From Synechocystis sp. PCC 7338 (GTDB lineage: Bacteria > Cyanobacteriota > Cyanobacteriia > Cyanobacteriales > Microcystaceae): a stretch of 64,000 nt of DNA. The notes below the pieces were generated by a model. It did no database searches, was not told the DNA's origin, and saw nothing but the letters and a program-made list of their open reading frames with translations. Shown here piece by piece: positions 58,855 to 64,000 of the stretch (the stretch's first letter is position 1; every line of letters begins with the position of its first letter). A program made the position numbers and the translations under genes. The stretch covers positions 2,651,488 through 2,715,487 of the forward strand of contig NZ_CP054306.1 in assembly GCF_018282115.1 (NCBI RefSeq), read 5' to 3'.

Positions 58855-59874
58855 ATGCAACCCACCCCCCCCAAGCCGCCCCAAAAAACTCCCGAAACTG
58901 ACCCTTTAGAAACGAATACGGCCGTGGCAGATGGGCTGATTCCCGAAGCCCCAGCCAACACTACTCTAGATACTACCGCTAAAAACTATTACCAGGCGAT
59001 CGGTTGGTTGCGGGGGGTGGTAAGGAAGGGAGAAGAACGATATTACGTACAAATTCGGGATGCTAGTTTTACCCTATATTTACCCCGTCGAGCCATTGCC
59101 GTGGCGGCAGCCCTGGAGGGAAAGTTAGCTTGGATTAAGTGCTATCCCCAGTCGAAAGGAGAAGGGCTGAGCTTTAAAGTGGTCTGGATGGGCACGGAGC
59201 AACACGAGAAAAGTGATCCTGGTATTTTTGTTTTACGGGGAGTGTGGCAATTCATTCCCCAATGTCGCCGACCGGTTTTTAGTGTTTATCGCAACGAGCT
59301 CAAGAGTTATGAAAATCGTCCCAATAATCAGCATTTGCCCTTAATTTGGAGCGACCAGCCCCCCTACCGTTTTCGCAAGGATTCGGAGGAGCGTCCCAAG
59401 TTTTATCAAATTTTGGCTCGCTTGATTCCCCAAAGGAACTGTTTTGGTTTTGTGGAACAGATTGCCGATCCGGTAGAACAAACCCCCCGGCGAGTTAAAA
59501 AGACTCCTTTCAACCCCGACAGTCCTGAGAAAAAGTCTGAGCATGGCCCCAAAGGGGAGAAACAGGGGAACGACCTGAAATCCCCGGAAACCCTAGACCA
59601 GGGAGCAACTGAGCAATTACCAGCAGGGGAGCTTAGTCATGACAATGGCGATCGCCAACCCCCCTCTGTGCCAGCCTCTTTAGAGGAAGAGTCTCCTAAC
59701 CCGCCAGTGGAAACGGTAGTTGAATTGGAGCTATCCCCAGAGCCGGAGTTACCAAAGGAGCCGGAAACAAAAAAAACGACTTCCACGGCTAAAGCAAAAA
59801 CTACGAAAACCCCCAAGACGACTAAAACTCCTAAGTCTAAAACCAAAGGAAAAACAACTCCACCGGAGGCTTAG
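58855..59874 (+). CDS. conserved hypothetical protein with Lys/Thr-Pro-rich tail
   Basis: 339 residues from ATG 58855 (MQPTPPKPPQ); the open frame extends upstream into the rbp terminator, so earlier starts are unlikely. A Pro/Thr-rich N-terminal ~40 residues leads to a folded core (~40-210) with YYQAIGWLRGVVRKGEERYYVQIRD, FTLYLPRRAIA and FVLRGVWQFIPQCRRPVFSVYRNE, which looks like a beta-rich, possibly OB-like, domain. The remaining ~130 residues are disordered, first acidic/polar and then repeats of KTTKTPK. The basic tail suggests nucleic acid or membrane contact. I do not recognise a named family. Confidence 0.75.
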   Translation: MQPTPPKPPQKTPETDPLETNTAVADGLIPEAPANTTLDTTAKNYYQAIGWLRGVVRKGEERYYVQIRDASFTLYLPRRAIAVAAALEGKLAWIKCYPQSKGEGLSFKVVWMGTEQHEKSDPGIFVLRGVWQFIPQCRRPVFSVYRNELKSYENRPNNQHLPLIWSDQPPYRFRKDSEERPKFYQILARLIPQRNCFGFVEQIADPVEQTPRRVKKTPFNPDSPEKKSEHGPKGEKQGNDLKSPETLDQGATEQLPAGELSHDNGDRQPPSVPASLEEESPNPPVETVVELELSPEPELPKEPETKKTTSTAKAKTTKTPKTTKTPKSKTKGKTTPPEA

Positions 59875-60118
59875 GAGTTCTTTCTGCTTTGGGTCTAGGA
59901 AAACCGGAATGGGTTCCAGGGCCAGACCCTTATTTAACTCAAGTGATCTATAAAGCTAATGTTTGCCTGCATAGTTAGACGAGGAGATTAAAAGCGCCGC
60001 CGGACTGACAACGGTGATCGCCAAAATGAGAATTGAGGCGACGATAGCGTAAAATCTGATCACAAATTGCCTATTTTTTGCGAACCCTAGGCGAAAATTC
60101 CTCGCAATCCCAAGCTCA

Positions 60119-62023
60119 ATGTCCGATTTTCTTTTACAAAGTAGTTGGTTTATTCCTTTTTATGGTCTGATTGGGTCGATCCTTACCCTGCCCTGGTCGT
60201 TTCGATTAATTAGACAAACGGGGCCTCGACCAGCGGCCTACTTCAACATCTTCATGACCTTGGTTTCCGCCCTCCATGGCATGGTGGCCCTTTCAGCAAT
60301 TTGGCAAAGACCGAGCGAACAAATTATTTTCCATTGGCTCCAAGTGGCGGATTTAGACCTCATCTTGGCGGTGGAGATTTCTCCGGTTAGCCTAGGGGCC
60401 TTATCAGTAGTGACCGGCATCAGTTTTTTGGTGCAGATTTTTGGTCTCGGCTACATGGAAAAGGATTGGTCTTTAGCCAGATTTTATGGACTATTGGGCT
60501 TTTTTGAGGCGGCATTGGGGGGCATCGCTCTGAGTGACTCCCTATTTTTAAGCTATGGCCTGTTGGAAATGTTGACCCTTTCCACCTATCTCCTGGTAGG
60601 TTTTTGGTATGCCCAGCCCTTGGTGGTCACAGCGGCCCGGGATGCTTTTTTAACCAAACGGGTGGGGGATATTATTCTCCTCATGGGGGTGGTGGCTCTC
60701 TCTAGCTATGGCCAGGGTTTGACTTTTTCTCAGTTGGATAACTGGGCTAATACGGTGCCAGTAACCGGCATCACCGCGACTTTGTTGGGACTATCCTTAA
60801 TTGCTGGCCCCACCGGCAAGTGCGCCCAATTCCCCCTCAATCTTTGGTTAGATGAAGCCATGGAGGGCCCTAATCCGGCGGGCATTATGCGTAATTCGGT
60901 GGTGGTATCGGCCGGTGCCTATGTGCTGATTAAGTTACAGCCGGTGTTTACCCTCTCCCCGATCGCTTCGAAGACCCTAATTGTGTTGGGCACCTTAACC
61001 GTGGTGATGACCTCGTTGATTGCCATTGCCCAGATTGACATTAAGCGAACCCTTTCTCACTCCACCAGTGTTTACCTAGGGCTAGTGTTTATTGCGGTGG
61101 GTTTGGGGCAGGTGGACATTGCCTTTTTGTTGCTGTTCACCCATGCGATCGCCAAAGCTTTGCTATTTATGAGCATTGGTTCGATTATTTTCACCACCAG
61201 CGGTCAAAATATTACTGAAATGGGGGGGTTATGGAATCGCATGCCGGTGACCACAACTTCCTTTGTGGTAGGTTCTGCGGGATTGTTGGCGGTTTTTCCC
61301 CTGGGGATGTTTTGGACTTGGCAGAAATGGTTTAGTGGGGATTGGTTGGTAAGCTGGCCTCTATTGGCTTTATTAGTCTTTGTTAATCTCTTTTCTGCCC
61401 TCAATTTAACCAGGGTATTTCGTTTGGTTTTCTTGGGTAAACCCCAACCCAAAACCCGTCGGGCGCCGGAAGTTCCCTGGCCCATGGCCGTACCCATGGT
61501 GAGCTTGATCATTATGACTCTCTTGATCCCCATTGCTCCCCTACAGTGGCCCTTTTGGTTATCCCCCGCTTCCCCCCTTGGTTTAATAGCTCCAGTTACC
61601 CAATTAGCCATGCCCCTACTGATAGGGGCCGGTATTGTGGGCATTTTGTTGGGAAATTTATTGCCCCTGCGCCGTAATCTATCCCGTTCCAGTCAACTGC
61701 CGGTGCGATTCCTGCAGGATTTGTTTGCCTACGACGTTTACCTGGACAAAATCTATGGCGCTACGGTGGTGGCGGCGGTGGCGGCGATCGCCAAAATCAG
61801 TACTTGGTTTGATCGTTATGTGATCGACGGCATAGTAAACCTAGTCAGTTTGGTAACCATTTTCAGTGGTAGTGCCCTCAAATATAATGTCACCGGGCAG
61901 TCCCAATTTTATCTGCTCACCATTTTGGTGGGGGTAGCCCTGCTAATTTGGTTTTCCCTCAGCGGTCAATGGACGGCGATCGGTCAATATTGGGCCAGTT
62001 GGCTATCGTTCATTTCACCTTGA
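60119..62023 (+). CDS. ndhF4: NDH-1 subunit NdhF, CO2-uptake type
   Basis: 634 residues, about 16 membrane helices. It is an Mrp-antiporter-like proton-pumping subunit: the broken-helix region shows PLNLWLDEAMEGPNPAGIMRNS, and KTLSHST-like here is KRTLSHSTSVYLG. The N-terminal FIPFYGLIGSILTLPWSFRLI and HWLQVADLDL segments are those of NdhF3/NdhF4 of the NDH-1MS complexes rather than NdhF1. It pairs with the ndhD that follows after 263 bases. Because the gene after ndhD is not cupA, I prefer the constitutive ndhF4-ndhD4 pair to the inducible ndhF3-ndhD3-cupA set. Confidence 0.8.
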   Translation: MSDFLLQSSWFIPFYGLIGSILTLPWSFRLIRQTGPRPAAYFNIFMTLVSALHGMVALSAIWQRPSEQIIFHWLQVADLDLILAVEISPVSLGALSVVTGISFLVQIFGLGYMEKDWSLARFYGLLGFFEAALGGIALSDSLFLSYGLLEMLTLSTYLLVGFWYAQPLVVTAARDAFLTKRVGDIILLMGVVALSSYGQGLTFSQLDNWANTVPVTGITATLLGLSLIAGPTGKCAQFPLNLWLDEAMEGPNPAGIMRNSVVVSAGAYVLIKLQPVFTLSPIASKTLIVLGTLTVVMTSLIAIAQIDIKRTLSHSTSVYLGLVFIAVGLGQVDIAFLLLFTHAIAKALLFMSIGSIIFTTSGQNITEMGGLWNRMPVTTTSFVVGSAGLLAVFPLGMFWTWQKWFSGDWLVSWPLLALLVFVNLFSALNLTRVFRLVFLGKPQPKTRRAPEVPWPMAVPMVSLIIMTLLIPIAPLQWPFWLSPASPLGLIAPVTQLAMPLLIGAGIVGILLGNLLPLRRNLSRSSQLPVRFLQDLFAYDVYLDKIYGATVVAAVAAIAKISTWFDRYVIDGIVNLVSLVTIFSGSALKYNVTGQSQFYLLTILVGVALLIWFSLSGQWTAIGQYWASWLSFISP

Positions 62024-62286
62024 TCACAAAATAAAGTTGATTGATGTTACTTGAATTGATTTTAGTCAACCTAAATGTGATTATTGTCGATCTGTTTGAC
62101 CACTTTAATTGAACAATTTTTAATTAAATTTTTGATCAAAAAATGCCTGAATCGTCTCTCCCTACTAGACCCGCAGATTTCCCTGACCAGGAATGTAGGG
62201 ATAGGATTGGGCGTACAATTTAAGACTTTCTCCCCAATATTTTTAGCTAACCACGATTTAACCAACTTTATTAACCCCATACTCCT

Positions 62287-63810
62287 ATGCTCAGTGCTCT
62301 CATCTGGGGCCCCATCCTCGGAGCCATCCTGATTGCGATTATCCCCAACCCTGGCAATGATTGTTACTCCCGCAAAATTGCCCTGGGAATAATGACTGCG
62401 GTGGCCGCCATTAGTGTGTTGTTAGCTTGGCAGTTTGACCTCAGCAATCCCCAGATGCAGTTTGTTGAGTATTATCCCTGGTTACCTAGTTTGGGTCTGA
62501 ATTATCACCTGGGGGTGGACGGATTATCCTTGCCCCTGTTATTACTAAACAGCAGTTTGGTTTTAATTTCCATTTTTAGTACTAATCTCAACCTAGAGAG
62601 ACCAAGGTTTTACTATGCTTTGTTATTACTGCTCAGCGGTGGGGTCGCTGGTGCATTTTTAGCCCAGGATTTGCTTCTATTTTTCCTCTTTTTTGAGTTG
62701 GAAATTATTCCCCTCTATTTTCTCATTGCCATTTGGGGAGGACAAAGACGGGGTTATGCAGCTATGAAGTTTTTACTTTACACTGCCCTCTCTGGCTTTT
62801 TAGTGTTAGTGTCCTTCCTCGGCTGGTTTTGGCTGACCAAAGCGCCTAATTTTGACTACGACCCCAGCTTGGCCGATGCCCTGCCGGTGAAAACCCAAAT
62901 GTTGCTATTGTTGCCCCTACTGCTTGGTTTGGGTATTAAAATTCCTATTTTTCCTTTCCACACTTGGCTCCCGGATGCCCACGTGGAAGCCTCTACACCT
63001 GTTTCTGTATTATTGGCAGGGGTTTTACTAAAACTGGGCACCTACGGTTTGCTGCGTTTTGGGGTGGGGTTGTATTTGGAAGCCTGGGTGGAATTTGCCC
63101 CCTATTTAGCGACCATAGCGGCCATCAGTGCCCTCTATGGCGCTTCCTGTGCGATCGCCCAAAAAGATATGAAAAAAGTGGTGGCATATTCTTCCATCGC
63201 CCACATGGGTTATATCCTCCTGGCCGCCGCCGCCACTACCCGCTTAAGTGTGACCGCTGCCTCAGCCCAGATGGTCAGCCATGGCATTATTTCTGCCCTA
63301 TTGTTTCTTTTGGTAGGGGTGGTATATAAAAAGACCGGCAGTCGGGACGTAGACAAGTTACAAGGATTGTTAACTCCAGAACGGGGCTTACCCATTACCG
63401 GCAGTTTGATGATTCTCGGTGTCATGGCCAGCGCTGGTATTCCAGGCATGGTGGGCTTTATTGCCGAATTTTTAGTATTCCGGGGCAGTTTTCCGATTTT
63501 TCCAGTGCAAACCCTACTGTGTCTAATTGGTAGTGGTTTAACGGCGGTTTATTTCCTTTTAATGATTAATCGAGTTTTCTTTGGCCGTCTGACCATGGAG
63601 CTGTCCCATTTACCCAAGGTGCGTTGGCAGGAACAAATTCCGGCGATCGCCTTGGCGGTGGTTATCATTGTTTTGGGCATCCAACCCCATTGGCTAACCA
63701 AGTGGAGTGAACCCCAAACTGCTGTTTTGCTGACCGGACATCCGGATTTGGTCAGTCTGCCTGCCCCGCCCCGCATTGAAATTGAAGTTAAGGAGCTGGG
63801 GGAAGTGTAG
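62287..63810 (+). CDS. ndhD4: NDH-1 subunit NdhD, CO2-uptake type
   Basis: 507 residues with ~14 membrane helices. NdhD/Nqo13-type antiporter-like subunit: YHLGVDGLSLPLLLL, the conserved Glu in LFFLFFELEIIPLYFLI, PIFPFHTWLPDAHVEASTPVSVLLAGVLLKLG, and KKVVAYSSIAHMG. Together with NdhF4 it forms the distal membrane module that couples electron flow to CO2 hydration by Cup proteins. cupB is not next to it, as in PCC 6803 (memory). The 263-base gap upstream holds only AT-rich sequence and spurious short frames. Confidence 0.85.
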   Translation: MLSALIWGPILGAILIAIIPNPGNDCYSRKIALGIMTAVAAISVLLAWQFDLSNPQMQFVEYYPWLPSLGLNYHLGVDGLSLPLLLLNSSLVLISIFSTNLNLERPRFYYALLLLLSGGVAGAFLAQDLLLFFLFFELEIIPLYFLIAIWGGQRRGYAAMKFLLYTALSGFLVLVSFLGWFWLTKAPNFDYDPSLADALPVKTQMLLLLPLLLGLGIKIPIFPFHTWLPDAHVEASTPVSVLLAGVLLKLGTYGLLRFGVGLYLEAWVEFAPYLATIAAISALYGASCAIAQKDMKKVVAYSSIAHMGYILLAAAATTRLSVTAASAQMVSHGIISALLFLLVGVVYKKTGSRDVDKLQGLLTPERGLPITGSLMILGVMASAGIPGMVGFIAEFLVFRGSFPIFPVQTLLCLIGSGLTAVYFLLMINRVFFGRLTMELSHLPKVRWQEQIPAIALAVVIIVLGIQPHWLTKWSEPQTAVLLTGHPDLVSLPAPPRIEIEVKELGEV

Positions 63811-63843
63811 GGCTTTAGCAAACCGACATAACTTTAACCTACA

Positions 63844-64000
63844 ACGAAAATTGCCCTTGCCAGTGATGAGAAATGCCACCTCACTGATTTGGTGATAGAG
63901 CATCTACAGAATTTAGGCCATGAGTTGATGCTCTTTGGCCCCTTGGCAGGGGAGATTATGCCCTGGCCGTTGGTCGCCCAACAATTAGCGGAAGCGGTGG
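63844..64000 (+). CDS. RpiB/LacAB-family sugar-phosphate isomerase (partial, start uncertain)
   Basis: A frame that runs off the window end reads KIALASDEKCHLTDLVIEHL, then GHELMLFGPLAG and VAQQLAEAV. The opening KIA-ASD and later GHE-FG pattern match RpiB/LacA/LacB proteins. No ATG, GTG or TTG precedes the conserved KIALASDE: the codon at the expected start (63844) is ACG, and a stop TAA lies three codons upstream. Either initiation is at ACG, or the start is a downstream GTG with loss of the first strand. Located 34 bases after ndhD4. Confidence 0.55.

Noticed and set aside
62071-62332. Short overlapping frames in the ndhF4-ndhD4 gap on both strands
   Set aside because: Mutually overlapping, repetitive Leu/Ile/Phe/Asn-rich translations from AT-rich spacer with no homology I recognise.

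Overview
The window comes from a Synechocystis-like unicellular cyanobacterium close to PCC 6803; the strain cannot be fixed by eye. The evidence is the many GCGATCGC (HIP1) palindromes, chlM, glucosylglycerol-type ABC transport genes, an NDH-1 CO2-uptake pair, and an rpoB gene followed by rpoC2 with no rpoC1 between them. From memory, the order adenosine kinase-like - hemE - serine protease - slt - histidine kinase - ggtDCB - murE - panB - chlM matches PCC 6803 genes slr0537 to slr0525.

Layout. 0.1-5.8 kb: a TerB-like/Mo-nitro_C protein, an APH-family kinase and smc. 6.1-14.2 kb: a colinear, tightly spaced run behind one perfect 7-1-7 Zur/Fur-type operator: hemB, znuA, znuC, znuB, a His-rich COG0523 GTPase, folE, a second degenerate COG0523-like protein and two calcineurin-like phosphoesterase relatives with altered metal ligands. 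I read this as a zinc-starvation operon. 14.2-21.5 kb: a UvrD-type helicase, a secreted protein and a large CBS/PAS/GAF histidine kinase. 21.5-30.3 kb: rpsT, tatD, rpoB and rpoC2. 30.6-32.7 kb: a ComEC-type channel protein.

32.7-37.5 kb is an AT-rich, decayed accessory island. It holds the truncated 3' end of a WYL-type regulator, an intact orphan DNA-phosphorothioation-associated methyltransferase whose catalytic core lies between two copies of a duplicated domain, a DUF4926-like gene split by an IS630/Tc1-type element, and a DUF433/PIN-like toxin-antitoxin pair in which both genes are broken.

37.5-64 kb is mostly conserved core: adenosine kinase-like, Ap4A phosphorylase, hemE, a subtilase, lytic transglycosylase, histidine kinase, squalene synthase, ggtDCB, ndhP, a beta-CASP-like metallo-hydrolase, murE, queC, panB, chlM, an RNA-binding protein, ndhF4/ndhD4 and the start of an RpiB-like gene running off the window. 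Two copies of a small non-coding inverted-repeat element lie near 30.4 and 40.4 kb.

The strongest candidate for an undescribed system is the tail of the zinc operon. There a COG0523-like protein without its metal-binding motif is translationally coupled to a phosphoesterase with cysteines at two metal-ligand positions, followed by a second, still more degenerate paralogue. The duplicated-domain Dnd methyltransferase is the second candidate.
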